NCBI RefSeq assembly: GCF_035920445.1
Contig: NZ_CP109162.1
Coordinates: 5,270,001 to 5,334,000, forward strand
DNA length: 64,000 nucleotides
Reading direction: 5' to 3'
Source: Nocardia sp. NBC_01730
Lineage (GTDB): Bacteria; Actinomycetota; Actinomycetes; Mycobacteriales; Mycobacteriaceae
A model generated the notes under the pieces. That model worked only from the letters and a program-made list of their open reading frames with translations. It was not told where the DNA came from and made no database searches. Positions 1-7,825 of the stretch are shown piece after piece. Every line of letters starts with the position of its first letter. Positions within the stretch are counted from its first letter, which is position 1. A program made the position numbers and the translations under genes.

Positions 1-510
1 CATGGTGGTCTGATTGGGCGCCCGCAGGATCCCCAGCAGGACGTGCCCGGATTCGATGGTCTTGTCCTTGCGGCCGAGCGCCTCGCGCAGCGCGAGCTCC
101 AGAACCTTTTTCGCGTCCTTGGCGAACGGGATGTGCCCGACGTTGCCGCTGCCGCGACCCCAGCCCAACGGACCGCGCCGCGGTTCGGGCACCGCGCGAT
201 CGAGCGCGTCCTCACCGAAGTTGGCCTCCAGCGATTCGCGCACGGCGTCGAGATCGATGCCGATGGAGCGCAGGGCTTCGGCGTCTTCCGCGCCGAGCGG
301 TTCCTCCGTGCCGTTGTCGGCCAGCCTGCTCAGCACGCCCTCGTGGGTGAGCCCGGCCTCGGCGAGCAGGGCCTTCAGCTCCGGGTCGCCGTGTGCGAGC
401 AGCCCGAGCAGCACGTGCTCCACCTCGATGTTCGGCGCGCACAACTCCCGTGCGTCCTCCTGAGCGATGACGATGGCCGTTCGCGCCGACCTGCTGAACC
501 GTTCGAACAT
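1..510 (-). CDS. Clp N-terminal domain protein, truncated by window edge
   Basis: The visible 170 codons start at ATG 510 and run off the left edge. Two Clp-N repeats are seen, about residues 1-60 (opening MFERFSRSARTAIVIAQEDA, then EVEHVLLGLL) and 115-170 (FAKDAKKVLELALREA, then ESGHVLLGIL). This is the substrate/adaptor-binding module of ClpC/ClpA ATPases. Whether an AAA+ domain follows cannot be seen; actinomycetes also have stand-alone Clp-N proteins paired with a small HTH gene, which fits here. The start codon overlaps the stop of the HTH gene (ATGA), so the two are probably translationally coupled and share the promoter at 740-768. Confidence 0.8.
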   Translation of the reverse strand, partial: MFERFSRSARTAIVIAQEDARELCAPNIEVEHVLLGLLAHGDPELKALLAEAGLTHEGVLSRLADNGTEEPLGAEDAEALRSIGIDLDAVRESLEANFGEDALDRAVPEPRRGPLGWGRGSGNVGHIPFAKDAKKVLELALREALGRKDKTIESGHVLLGILRAPNQTTM

Positions 511-731
511 CAGCGGCTCCTGCCTCTCCGGTTGTACTTCTGGTGGACCGCCTGCTTGCTGACCTCGAGCGCCTCAGCGATCGCCTGCCATGACCAACCC
601 TGTTCGCGAGCATTGGTCACCTGGATCGCCTCGAGACGTTCGAGCAGCCGACGCAGCGCGAGCACCGCGCGCAGCCCGACCTTGGGGTCGGGGCTGCCTG
701 CGGCGGCCGCCAGGGTGGTTGCTTCAGTCAT
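510..731 (-). CDS. Small helix-turn-helix protein upstream of the Clp-N gene
   Basis: A 73-aa protein with a compact HTH at about residues 43-66 (EQGWSWQAIAEALEVSKQAV). It probably represses its own two-gene operon. The ATG at 731 is preferred over an in-frame GTG at 755: a sigma70-like promoter ends 8 nt before this ATG, which would give a leaderless transcript, and no Shine-Dalgarno sequence is visible. Two matching palindromes overlap the promoter and are obvious candidate operators. Its stop overlaps the start of the Clp-N gene. The DNA target and signal are inferred only from layout. Confidence 0.75.
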   Translation of the reverse strand: MTEATTLAAAAGSPDPKVGLRAVLALRRLLERLEAIQVTNAREQGWSWQAIAEALEVSKQAVHQKYNRRGRSR

Positions 732-733
732 GC

Positions 734-780
734 CGTCAATTTTTATTGACGGCACCGCAGGATGTCAATAAAAATTGACG
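734..780 (-). promoter_or_regulatory. Leaderless promoter inside a pair of matching palindromes
   Basis: The plus strand reads GTCAATTTTTATTGAC at 735-750 and GTCAATAAAAATTGAC at 764-779. Each is a near-palindrome, and each is the exact reverse complement of the other. On the minus strand, TTGACA (768-763) and TAAAAA (745-740) are 17 bp apart, and the ATG lies 8 nt beyond the -10. By symmetry the plus strand also has TTGACG and TAAAAA 17 bp apart. The likely role is an autoregulatory operator for the HTH gene. Confidence 0.65.
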
Positions 781-903
781 ACAGAGGAGACGCGGCAGCC
801 CGATTCAGCTATCGGTGAACGAATGAACGGGTCCGCGGAACAGATTCGCTCGCGCAGCGGCAGATCGCCAGGTTCCACGCAGCCGCGACCACTCGCAGAT
901 CGT

Positions 904-1989
904 TCAGGCCTCCCAGACTCCGGTCGCCATGAACGTGTCCAGGATCGCGGCGGGCTCGGCGAGGACAATCCCCTGCGACGCGACCCAGGCGTCGTCGAAA
1001 TACGTTCCCGCGTAGCGATCTCCGCCGTCACATAGCAGCGTGACCACGCTGCCGCGGCAGTTCTCGGCGATCATCTCGGCGACAAGCGCGAACACACCCC
1101 ACAGGTTGGTGCCGGTCGACCCGCCGACCCGCCGACCGAGCCGCACACTGGCGTGCCGGGCGGCCGCGATGGAGGCCGCGTCCGGCACCTCGAACATGCG
1201 ATCCACCACCGGCCCGACGAACGACGGTTCCACCCGGGGACGGCCGATCCCCTCGATACGCGAGGACATACCGGTCTGGTAGGTGGGATCGCCGGTCTCG
1301 TAGCCGCCGAAGAACGCGGAGTTCTCCGGATCGACTACGGCCAATTTCGTTGCGTACCTGCGGTAGCGGATGTAGCGGCCGATCGTGGCGCTGGTGCCCC
1401 CGGTGCCCGCGCCGACTACGATCCACTCCGGCACCGGATGGGTCTCCAACGCCATCTGCTGGAAAATCGACTCTGCGATGTTGTTGTTGCCGCGCCAGTC
1501 GGTGGCGCGCTCCGCGTGCGTGAACTGGTCCATGTAGTGGCCGCCGCACTCGGCGGCCAGCCGCGCCGCCTCGGCGTACATATCCGGCGGGCGCTGCACG
1601 AAATGGCAACGGCCGCCCTGGGCTTCGATCAGCGCGACCTTCTGCGGGGACGTGCTCGCAGGCATCACCGCGACGAAGTCCAGGCCGAGCAGCTTCGCGA
1701 AGTAGGCCTCGCTGACCGCGGTCGAGCCGGAGGACGCCTCCACCACCGTGGTGCCTTCGGTGACCCAGCCGTTACAGATCGCGTACAGGAACAGCGAGCG
1801 CGCCAGCCGGTGCTTGAGGCTGCCACTGATATGCGTGGACTCGTCCTTCAGATACAACTGGACATTCCACTGGACAGGCAGCGGATAGCGCAGCAGATGA
1901 GTGTCGGCGCTGCGCTGGGTGTCGGCATCGATCAGCCGGACCGCGTTGTCGACCCAGTCACGCGGCGTTCTGCGATCACAGGACTTCAT
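904..1989 (-). CDS. cds1: PLP-dependent cysteine synthase-family protein (Cds1-like cysteine desulfhydrase)
   Basis: This 361-aa fold-type II PLP enzyme has the substrate loop and Schiff-base lysine in [14 protein letters not shown] (Lys59). An asparagine/serine loop ([12 protein letters not shown]) and the phosphate-binding [12 protein letters not shown] near residue 205 follow. The architecture and length fit the Cds1 (Rv3684) group, which breaks L-cysteine into sulfide, pyruvate and ammonia, rather than CysK or CysM. The stop is at 904. The ATG at 1989 overlaps the stop of the upstream DUF4229 gene, so the pair is likely co-transcribed. Biochemical assignment is by family resemblance. Confidence 0.8.
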   Translation of the reverse strand: MKSCDRRTPRDWVDNAVRLIDADTQRSADTHLLRYPLPVQWNVQLYLKDESTHISGSLKHRLARSLFLYAICNGWVTEGTTVVEASSGSTAVSEAYFAKLLGLDFVAVMPASTSPQKVALIEAQGGRCHFVQRPPDMYAEAARLAAECGGHYMDQFTHAERATDWRGNNNIAESIFQQMALETHPVPEWIVVGAGTGGTSATIGRYIRYRRYATKLAVVDPENSAFFGGYETGDPTYQTGMSSRIEGIGRPRVEPSFVGPVVDRMFEVPDAASIAAARHASVRLGRRVGGSTGTNLWGVFALVAEMIAENCRGSVVTLLCDGGDRYAGTYFDDAWVASQGIVLAEPAAILDTFMATGVWEA

Positions 1990-2342
1990 GAGGACGCCCC
2001 GGTGTCCTCCGGATTCTCTCCGCGCAGCCGCGCACGCAACTGAGCCTTGTCGCGGCGACGGCGCTCATCGACCAGGGCGATGTCCTCGTTGACCTTGGCG
2101 CGGAGCCGTTTGAACAGGGTCAACGACAGCGGCATCGCGATGATCAGCGCGAACAGGGCGGCGACCAGCAGCGGAATGTCCACCGAGACCAGCCGTGCGG
2201 CCAGCAGGATGACCGCCGTGAGCACCACGACCAGAGCCAGCCTCGCGAGGCTGTAGAGCGCCAGATTGCGGGCCAGCCGACGACCTGCGCCAGCAGTTTG
2301 CTGTCCGCGAACACCTTCCGGTGGAATTTCGTCACGCACATC
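1986..2342 (-). CDS. DUF4229 membrane protein
   Basis: A protein of about 118 aa with two adjacent transmembrane helices ([20 protein letters not shown], then [17 protein letters not shown]). A charged C-terminal tail ([20 protein letters not shown]) follows. The pattern matches DUF4229, a family without known function. The frame stays open to ATG 2408, but the extra N-terminus is low-complexity and arginine-rich, so the GTG at 2342 is preferred; the true start is uncertain. It is translationally coupled to the Cds1-like gene through an ATGA overlap. Confidence 0.65.
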   Translation of the reverse strand, partial: DVRDEIPPEGVRGQQTAGAGRRLARNLALYSLARLALVVVLTAVILLAARLVSVDIPLLVAALFALIIAMPLSLTLFKRLRAKVNEDIALVDERRRRDKAQLRARLRGENPEDTGASS

Positions 2343-2523
2343 GGTCAGCCTATGCGAAGCTGTTGCCCAGCCTCGGCGCGCGCCTGTTGCCGGGGGTGGG
2401 GCGCACATCCGATTTGTCTATTACCTCCCCTTTACCAACAGTAGGTGGTTCGAGTACCTAGGGGTTTCGGTGCGACGATGGCGCCATCTGATGAGGGAAC
2501 TGTCGAGAACGGAGAGGTTTGCT

Positions 2524-2733
2524 ATGACTGCGATCACCGTCGGCGGCCAGGACACCCTGCTGACGCCGGGGCAGGTTGCTGCCCTGTTCCATGTCGATCC
2601 CAAGACCGTGACGCGCTGGGCTCATGCCGGGCGACTGGGGTCGTTGCGCACACCGGGCGGTCATCGCCGGTTCCGCGAATCAGAAGTACTCCAGCTGCTG
2701 CAGTCGCTCACTACCGAGGCGACGGCACACTGA
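2524..2733 (+). CDS. bldC: BldC-family MerR-like DNA-binding protein
   Basis: This 69-aa protein is almost entirely a winged HTH: LLTPGQVAALFHVDPKTVTR, then WAHAGRLGSLRTPGGHRRFR. This is the signature of BldC, a developmental regulator of streptomycetes that binds DNA as head-to-tail oligomers at direct repeats and is conserved across actinomycetes. The ATG at 2524 has GGAGAGG at 2511-2517. An upstream in-frame extension exists but has no such ribosome site. Its role in a nocardioform is inferred from family only. Confidence 0.9.
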   Translation: MTAITVGGQDTLLTPGQVAALFHVDPKTVTRWAHAGRLGSLRTPGGHRRFRESEVLQLLQSLTTEATAH

Positions 2734-2851
2734 TCGCAGGGCGCGCGGGCCCGTTGTTCCAGGGCCCGCGCCTACCCGCAGGACCGATTTCACGCCTGCG
2801 GTGGGCGGGAGTCCCGTACGCGACTACCCTCGTAACCAGGAGGTGAGCGAC

Positions 2852-3058
2852 GTGACGTACCTGTTGGCACTCATCGCAATGGCTGCAGTCGCGGTGTTGT
2901 GCTGGAAGGCGTTCGGCCCCGAGAAGGCCGGACCAACCGCCCCGCAAGCGCTTTCGCCGCGGCGAAAGCGCATCATCGGACCCGACGACGATCCAGAGTT
3001 CCTCTGGCGCCTGTCCCGCCAGCACCGCGACGGTGAGTCCGGCCCGACCGATCGCTGA
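2852..3058 (+). CDS. Small membrane-anchored protein of unknown function
   Basis: A 68-aa protein with one N-terminal hydrophobic helix (TYLLALIAMAAVAVLCW) and a basic-then-acidic cytoplasmic tail (SPRRKRIIGPDDDPEFLWRL). GTG 2852 is chosen because AGGAGG lies at 2838-2843; a GTG at 2843 would destroy that spacing. It lies 118 bp after bldC on the same strand and may be co-transcribed. I do not recognise a family. Confidence 0.65.
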   Translation: MTYLLALIAMAAVAVLCWKAFGPEKAGPTAPQALSPRRKRIIGPDDDPEFLWRLSRQHRDGESGPTDR

Positions 3059-3303
3059 CGAGGCCCTTCACACCTCGACGGACGGGCGTGCCCTGAGCAG
3101 TGCCATCGAAAGCAAGCGCCGAGTGACGTCCCGTCGGCACTCACTCGGTGCGCCGTGTTCGGCGTAGGTGCCGAGCGCGATCATCGAAATTCAGACCAGC
3201 AACTTGTTTGCCAGGATGTGCCGATACCGGCCGACTGGCGCTGACCGACGGCGTACATCAGGTCGCATCGCCGCAAAAGCACGACGTCCCACCGGGACGG
3301 CAG

Positions 3304-3319
3304 TGTGATATTTGTCACA
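3304..3319. promoter_or_regulatory. CRP-type palindrome TGTGA-N6-TCACA
   Basis: The sequence TGTGATATTTGTCACA matches the classical CRP/FNR-family consensus, with both half-sites perfect. Mycobacterial CRP (Rv3676) is known to use this consensus. It is less like a Rex site because the positions next to the half-sites are T and G rather than A and T. Both neighbouring genes end toward it, so any target must be unannotated or distant. Confidence 0.5.
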
Positions 3320-3336
3320 AAACACTTCGGGTACGG

Positions 3337-3368
3337 AGGGGCAGGCGCGCTGCGGTGCGCCTGCCCCT
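3337..3368 (-). terminator. Hairpin terminator after the secreted-protein gene
   Basis: A 12-bp perfect stem (AGGGGCAGGCGC, 3337-3348, with 3357-3368) closes an 8-nt loop, 18 bp beyond the stop at 3386. No clear U-tract follows on the minus strand. It may also stop readthrough from the plus-strand gene ending at 3058. Confidence 0.6.
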
Positions 3369-3385
3369 TCACCCGCGAGTTCCGA

Positions 3386-3994
3386 TCACGGTTCGCCGTT
3401 GACGACCGCCATCAGAGCGTCCGTGAACGGCTGCCCGCCCTGAATGGCACCTCCAGCGATCGCACCGACGACCAAGCCGATCGGTCCGGTGATGATACTG
3501 AAGAAGCCGAGGCCGATCAGGGCCCCGAGCAGACCACCGAGCAGAGCCCCGCCGACCACGCCGACGACGTTCTGGTTCAGTTCGGCGATGAGACGGTTCA
3601 TCGAGCTGATCGGCTGCATCTCACCGATCTCCTTCGCGTCCGCCACCGGCGTGAGCGCGAGGCGCGTGCCGTTGTCGCTGATCTCCTGCGCGACCGACAG
3701 TCGGCCTCCGGAGACCTGGAAGGTCAACGGCACTTCGGCGACGACGGCGCCGGTGTCGGACGTCAGCGCGATCTTGGCGCCGTTGTCGACGAGGGCGAAC
3801 TTGCCGTGCTCGACCGCGGTGGTGATCGCACCGGTCTTGTCGGAGACTGTGGTCTTGTAGTCGACGCCTTGCTCGACGCCGGATGTCGTTACCTCCCGAT
3901 TCGCCTCCACGGGCTGCGCATTCGCGGTTCCCGCCGCAATGCCCACCGCGGCGACCGCACTGAGCGTGATGGCGGCAATAGTGCCGAACTTCAT
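3386..3994 (-). CDS. Exported protein with glycine-rich hydrophobic C-terminus
   Basis: A 202-aa protein with a signal peptide (MKFGTIAAITLSAVAAVGIA, then AGTANA before QPVEAN). A polar middle domain of about 100 residues follows (TTVSDKTGAITTAVEHGKFA). The C-terminal third is glycine/alanine-rich and hydrophobic (VVGVVGGALLGGLLGALIGL), typical of glycine-zipper segments that insert into membranes. Such proteins are common in Nocardia and lack an assigned function. The ATG at 3994 has an AGAAGGAA-like ribosome site; a longer ORF to 4105 would hide the signal peptide. The gene is isolated. Confidence 0.7.
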   Translation of the reverse strand: MKFGTIAAITLSAVAAVGIAAGTANAQPVEANREVTTSGVEQGVDYKTTVSDKTGAITTAVEHGKFALVDNGAKIALTSDTGAVVAEVPLTFQVSGGRLSVAQEISDNGTRLALTPVADAKEIGEMQPISSMNRLIAELNQNVVGVVGGALLGGLLGALIGLGFFSIITGPIGLVVGAIAGGAIQGGQPFTDALMAVVNGEP

Positions 3995-4302
3995 TATGGA
4001 ATTCCTTCTCACAGAGACCTCCGGCGCCGGAGGCCGGATGGCGTGTGACTGTACAACGCCCGTAGCTTGTTGGCAGACATGGCAATCGACACACAGCCGC
4101 ACCAAGGTTCGTTATTCGATTGTGACCAACTAGGGGGACGAAAAGAGGAATACTCGCCAACAACGAATGCCGTTGGGAGCAACGGCTCGACGCGGATGCG
4201 CCGCATGGTGTATGCATGGCGTGATCTTCAATCCGCAAGATTCACAACTTCGGATCTCATCGGGAGCGAGTTCGAAGGGTTTACAGCTGTGGAGGACGTG
4301 AC
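3995..4302. other. 308-bp divergent promoter region
   Basis: This separates two divergently read exported-protein genes and has no convincing ORF. A small perfect hairpin (GCCGTTG, 4169-4175, with 4180-4186, loop GGAG) lies on the side nearer the plus-strand gene and may be an operator. No clear -35/-10 pair was identified. Confidence 0.4.
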
Positions 4303-4959
4303 GTGTCGCGCCAACGTATTCGTGCCGGAATCACTCTGACGGGCTTCGTGGTTGCGACCGCACTGGCGGCGACTCTCGTCGCCTTTGCCGCCATGTCGAT
4401 GTCCGGACCTACCGAGGAACCGGCGAAGGCCGCCCAGAACGACAGCGCGGCAACCACTTCGACGCCACCGCCGACCACCACCACCGAGGAGCCGGTGACG
4501 ACCACCGAGCCTCCGCCGCCCACCACCTCGGCGATGCGCGGCGCGTCGAACAAGAGCGCCACCAATCTCCAGGTGAACGTCGGCGAGTGCGTGCGCCTCG
4601 GCGGCTCCGGCGGGATCGAGAAGGCGGCCTGCGGCAGCTCCGGCGCCATTTACAAGATCAGCGAGAAGGCACCCGCGAACAGCCCGTGCCCCACTGATGC
4701 CGACCGCACCTACACCGACACCTTGCAGGGCGCCGCACAGGCCGCGCTGTGCCTGGACATCGACTGGGTCGTCGGCGGCTGTATGGAGCTGATCACGGGC
4801 GATCCGAAGCGCCTGGACTGCGCGGCCCTCGGCACCCCGAACGGGGTGCGGGTGATCGACATCAAACAGAACACCATCGACGTCAACGCCTGCGGCTCGG
4901 CCGACAGCGGAATCGTCTACCGACAGCGCCATTTCGTCGTCTGCGTAGCCCGGCTCTGA
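4303..4959 (+). CDS. LppU-like exported protein with Thr/Pro linker
   Basis: This 218-aa protein has a signal anchor (about residues 8-32) and a Thr/Pro/Glu-rich linker (about 45-78, for example TSTPPPTTTTEEPVTTTEPP). A globular C-terminal domain follows with cysteines spaced as in LppU/SCO3897-type proteins (VNVGECVRLGG, KAACGSSGAIYKI, ALCLDIDW, CMELITGD, VNACGSAD, VVCVARL). Disulfides are likely because it acts outside the membrane. No lipobox cysteine is present. GTG 4303 is preceded by GGAGG at 4291-4295. Function is unknown. Confidence 0.7.
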   Translation: MSRQRIRAGITLTGFVVATALAATLVAFAAMSMSGPTEEPAKAAQNDSAATTSTPPPTTTTEEPVTTTEPPPPTTSAMRGASNKSATNLQVNVGECVRLGGSGGIEKAACGSSGAIYKISEKAPANSPCPTDADRTYTDTLQGAAQAALCLDIDWVVGGCMELITGDPKRLDCAALGTPNGVRVIDIKQNTIDVNACGSADSGIVYRQRHFVVCVARL

Positions 4960-5078
4960 GGGGTGCGCGGACCGCTCGGCGCATATGTGCCGAGCCTCGG
5001 TCTCGGCGTCGCGTCTTCGCACACCCATCAAGCCTGCCAGGCGAACGCCATAAGGGCCTTCGGCCGCACGCCGAGCGA

Positions 5079-5109
5079 GGGGCGCGCGAGTTACTGAGCG
5101 CGGCGCCCC
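5079..5109. terminator. GC-rich hairpin between converging genes
   Basis: GGGGCGC at 5079-5085 pairs with GCGCCCC at 5103-5109, with partial pairing further in. It lies between the converging stops at 4959 and 5197 and could act in both directions. There is no U-tract, so this is a moderate call. Confidence 0.4.
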
Positions 5110-5196
5110 TCATCACGCAGCGGCCGCGTGGCGAAGGTTCGGATCATCGCGATGGCGGTTGCGATGTGTCGTTCACGTTCTGCTGCAGGAAAGTTT

Positions 5197-6477
5197 CTAC
5201 GGATGCTTCCCGTCCCAGTCCTCATCGAGCGCGTATTTCTGCAGGAAGTCCTGCGCGACGGGTCGCAGGATCTGGGATCCCCAGCTGCCCCATTGCCCGG
5301 TGAAGTTGTGATCGCCCCAGGGGATAACAACAGCCTCGGCGGGCACGTTCGCTGCGTGCAGCCGGTCCGCGAGTGCGGGAGCTTGTGTACTGGGAATCAT
5401 GCGGTCGATACCGCCTTGGACGAGCAGTGTCGGCGGTAGGCCCACGCGGACGTGGTTGATCGGCGATACCTGTTCGATTCGGGCGTGCTGTGTCTCGTAG
5501 TCGGGGCCGAGGTAGTCGCGGAGATACCGTTGCAAGCTGATGGGCAGGCGGGTGTGGGTGATCAGGCTGGGCAGGTCGGTCGGTGCATACCAGCCCATGA
5601 CGGATCGGACGGGTGCCTCGGACACCGCGCACGATGGCGGAAACTGTCGATCGTCAACGGTATATGCGGCCATCAGAGCCAGTTGGCCACCGGCGGAGTC
5701 ACCGGCGACGGACACGTTGGATGGTGCGATGTCGTAATCGGCTGCCTGTGCACGAATCCAGCCGAGCGCGCACTTGACGTCGCCGACCGCGTCCTGCCAC
5801 CTTGGCGGTGGGGCGAGTCGGTAGTCGATCGAGAACACGGTGATTCCTTGTCGGGCTACCCATTCGAACCACGACGCGCTGTCGGACCGGGTGCCCGAGT
5901 TCCAACCACCGCCGTGCACATAAAGCAGTGCGGCTCGGCTCGGGGCCGGCCGCTGGGGGCGGTAGATATCCGCGTGCAAGTCCTGGTTTTCGATCCGCTG
6001 GTATATGCGGGTTGCGGTGGGTGACGGTTGGGCCGGTGTGCGGAAGAACTCCGACCATGACAGTGATGCGCCGTGCTCCTGCGCCGTTGTCCGCGCCGAC
6101 CACCAGGGGGTGACGATCACGAATAGCCCCAACACGCTGGCCAGCGCTCCCGCGGTCAAGAGCGCGCGGCGGCCGGAATGCCATGCCATAGCCACGATCA
6201 CGAACGTGAGCAGCACTGTGACCAGCAGCGGTGCGGTCATCCACGGGACAACCAGCGCGGCGAGGCCGACCGTGTTCGGCAGCGCGCGCCCGGGCATCCG
6301 TGGCGCGAAGAAAACAAGGCCCACAGCGATTGTCGCGAGACAGACCGTCCAGGCTGCGAATAGTCGCACGAATCGGAGAATCTGTACCCCGACGGACCTG
6401 ATCCGACGGGGTCGCTTCGAGGGCTTGCTTTCGCTCAATTCGGACTGTACAGGCGTGCAATATATTTCGGTGTTCAT
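5197..6477 (-). CDS. Membrane-anchored HSL-type alpha/beta hydrolase (esterase/lipase)
   Basis: A 426-aa protein. The first ~130 residues carry three or four membrane helices (around 35-57, 66-98, 105-125), and the rest is an extracytoplasmic hydrolase. The oxyanion motif HGGGW is at 188-192 and the nucleophile motif GDSAG at 259-263 (Ser261). The probable catalytic Asp lies in VQGGIDRMIPS and the His in WGDHNF, which is the hormone-sensitive-lipase pattern. ATG 6477 has GGAG 8 nt upstream. Membrane-fused esterases of this kind are common in mycolate actinomycetes; the substrate is unknown. It interrupts the mycobacterial-like gene order left of ccsB. Confidence 0.8.
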   Translation of the reverse strand: MNTEIYCTPVQSELSESKPSKRPRRIRSVGVQILRFVRLFAAWTVCLATIAVGLVFFAPRMPGRALPNTVGLAALVVPWMTAPLLVTVLLTFVIVAMAWHSGRRALLTAGALASVLGLFVIVTPWWSARTTAQEHGASLSWSEFFRTPAQPSPTATRIYQRIENQDLHADIYRPQRPAPSRAALLYVHGGGWNSGTRSDSASWFEWVARQGITVFSIDYRLAPPPRWQDAVGDVKCALGWIRAQAADYDIAPSNVSVAGDSAGGQLALMAAYTVDDRQFPPSCAVSEAPVRSVMGWYAPTDLPSLITHTRLPISLQRYLRDYLGPDYETQHARIEQVSPINHVRVGLPPTLLVQGGIDRMIPSTQAPALADRLHAANVPAEAVVIPWGDHNFTGQWGSWGSQILRPVAQDFLQKYALDEDWDGKHP

Positions 6478-6547
6478 GGCAGCAGCTCCAGAGTTGTGTC
6501 GGATCGGGTGATGTCATGGCCCGCGGCGCGGGCCCGGACGTGTCGGC

Positions 6548-6800
6548 TCAGACGCCGGCGGGTGGAATCCACTGCACGAGTTCGACCACGAGGCCGTTCG
6601 GATCGATGAGCTGGAAAAGTCGGTCGCCCCAGGGTTGTTCGTGCAAGGCCAACGCGATGGGTGCTCCCTCGCAGTTGAGTCGGTGGTATTCGGCGCGACA
6701 TCGGGGACTGTCAAGGACACGATGAATCCACCCGGTCGTTCGTCGGTCAGCCATCCAGAGATCGCGGAGCGGGTTCGTCGTTGCACGGCACTGCTGCCGT
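6548..6800 (-). pseudogene. Remnant of a VOC (glyoxalase/dioxygenase-fold) protein with a frameshift
   Basis: The last ~45 codons read like the C-terminal half of a VOC-superfamily protein (EYHRLNCEGAPIALALHEQP, WGDRLFQLIDPNGLVVELVQ). The beta strand expected just before this (GGFIVSLTVPDV) lies in a different frame, with the switch near 6693-6700. The N-terminal half is not recognisable in any frame. The simplest reading is a decayed gene cut by at least one frameshift. A short 90-aa ORF from 6820 could still be translated. A sequencing indel cannot be excluded. Confidence 0.55.
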
Positions 6801-6863
6801 ACCGACGAGCCGAGCGACACGAGCGAGTAGCCCTCTTGGACACGAGTGCGCAGGTCAGAGCTA

Positions 6864-7823
6864 TCAGTTCAGCCCGGCGTACGAGTGCAACCCCGAGATC
6901 ACCATGTTGATGATGAACAGGTTGAACAGCATCGCGACGAACCCCGCGATATTGATCCATGCCGCCTTGGTGTCACGCCAGCCGGAGGTGGCGCGGGCGT
7001 GCAAATAGGCGGCGTAGAGGACCCAGGCGATGAAGGAGCAGGTCTCCTTCGGGTCCCAGCCCCAGAAACGGCCCCAGGCGGCTTCGGCCCAGATCGCGCC
7101 GAGGATGACGCCCGCACCAAAGAGCGGGAAGCCGATGATGCTGGCTTTGTAGGCGAGGCGGTCCAGGGTGCGGGCATCGGGCAGGCGGCGGGCGATCGTA
7201 CCGAGGACGTTGGCCGACTCCTCGCCTTCGGGCTGGCGCAGGCGGTAGAGGAAAAGCAGGCTCGCGACGCCCGCGAACATGAAGACCCCACTGCCGACGC
7301 TGACGATCGTGACGTGCACCGGCAGCCAGAACGACTTCAGCGCGGGAACGACGGGCGCCGCGTCGGCGTAGAGCACCGTGCCCGCGAGGAACATCAGGAT
7401 CAACACCGGCACCAGCAGGAAGACCCACATCGAGCGGTAGCGCTGTTCGCGCAGGAGCGACACTCCGACCAGCACGGCGGCGGCCGTCGCCATGGTGACG
7501 AACTCGTACATATTGCCGAGCGGGAAGCGATGGGTCGCGAAGCCGCGCAACACGATCGCGCCCACGTGCAGGACGATGGCGACCATCAGCACCGAGAACG
7601 CCATATTGCCCAGCCGCTCCGACAGCGGCCGCTGTGCGGGCTCGACGACGCGGCCCGGTCCCGACGGAGTCGCCCCCACCGGCACCAGCTCACGCTCGGC
7701 GACTTGACGGCTGCGCGCCGTGGCGTACTGCCAGATCAGCAGCACCATGACCAACGCATACACCACTATCGCCGTCTTGAACGCGAAATCGCTGTACCTG
7801 GCGATGGTCTCGTCGATCGGCAT
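6864..7823 (-). CDS. ccsB: Cytochrome c biogenesis protein CcsB (haem delivery subunit)
   Basis: A 319-aa polytopic protein with about eight helices. Near residue 255 it has the tryptophan-rich haem-binding signature WGRFWGWDPKE, the hallmark of CcsA/CcsB/ResC proteins. With ResB it forms the System II synthase that exports haem and attaches it to CXXCH motifs of apocytochrome c outside the membrane. Conserved periplasm-side histidines are visible (for example FWLPVHVTIV). It is the last gene of the operon, 2 nt after resB, and corresponds to Rv0529 in mycobacterial naming. Confidence 0.92.
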   Translation of the reverse strand: MPIDETIARYSDFAFKTAIVVYALVMVLLIWQYATARSRQVAERELVPVGATPSGPGRVVEPAQRPLSERLGNMAFSVLMVAIVLHVGAIVLRGFATHRFPLGNMYEFVTMATAAAVLVGVSLLREQRYRSMWVFLLVPVLILMFLAGTVLYADAAPVVPALKSFWLPVHVTIVSVGSGVFMFAGVASLLFLYRLRQPEGEESANVLGTIARRLPDARTLDRLAYKASIIGFPLFGAGVILGAIWAEAAWGRFWGWDPKETCSFIAWVLYAAYLHARATSGWRDTKAAWINIAGFVAMLFNLFIINMVISGLHSYAGLN

Positions 7824-7825
7824 GG

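Larger units (their letters stand above)
3059..3385 (+). other. 327-bp gene-free gap between converging genes
   Basis: No supported ORF is seen. The gap holds a short hairpin (CGTCCC/GGGACG, 3285-3299), a perfect CRP-type palindrome at 3304-3319 and a terminator-like stem at 3337-3368. A regulatory palindrome here has no flanking gene start to serve, so an unannotated small RNA is possible but unproven. Confidence 0.5.

Noticed and set aside
43..771. A 242-codon plus-strand ORF covering the Clp-N and HTH genes
   Set aside because: It is antisense to two genes with clear domains, and its own translation is low-complexity.
4067..4339. A 90-codon plus-strand ORF before the LppU-like gene
   Set aside because: It overlaps the ribosome site and start of the following gene, and its amino-acid pattern is not protein-like.
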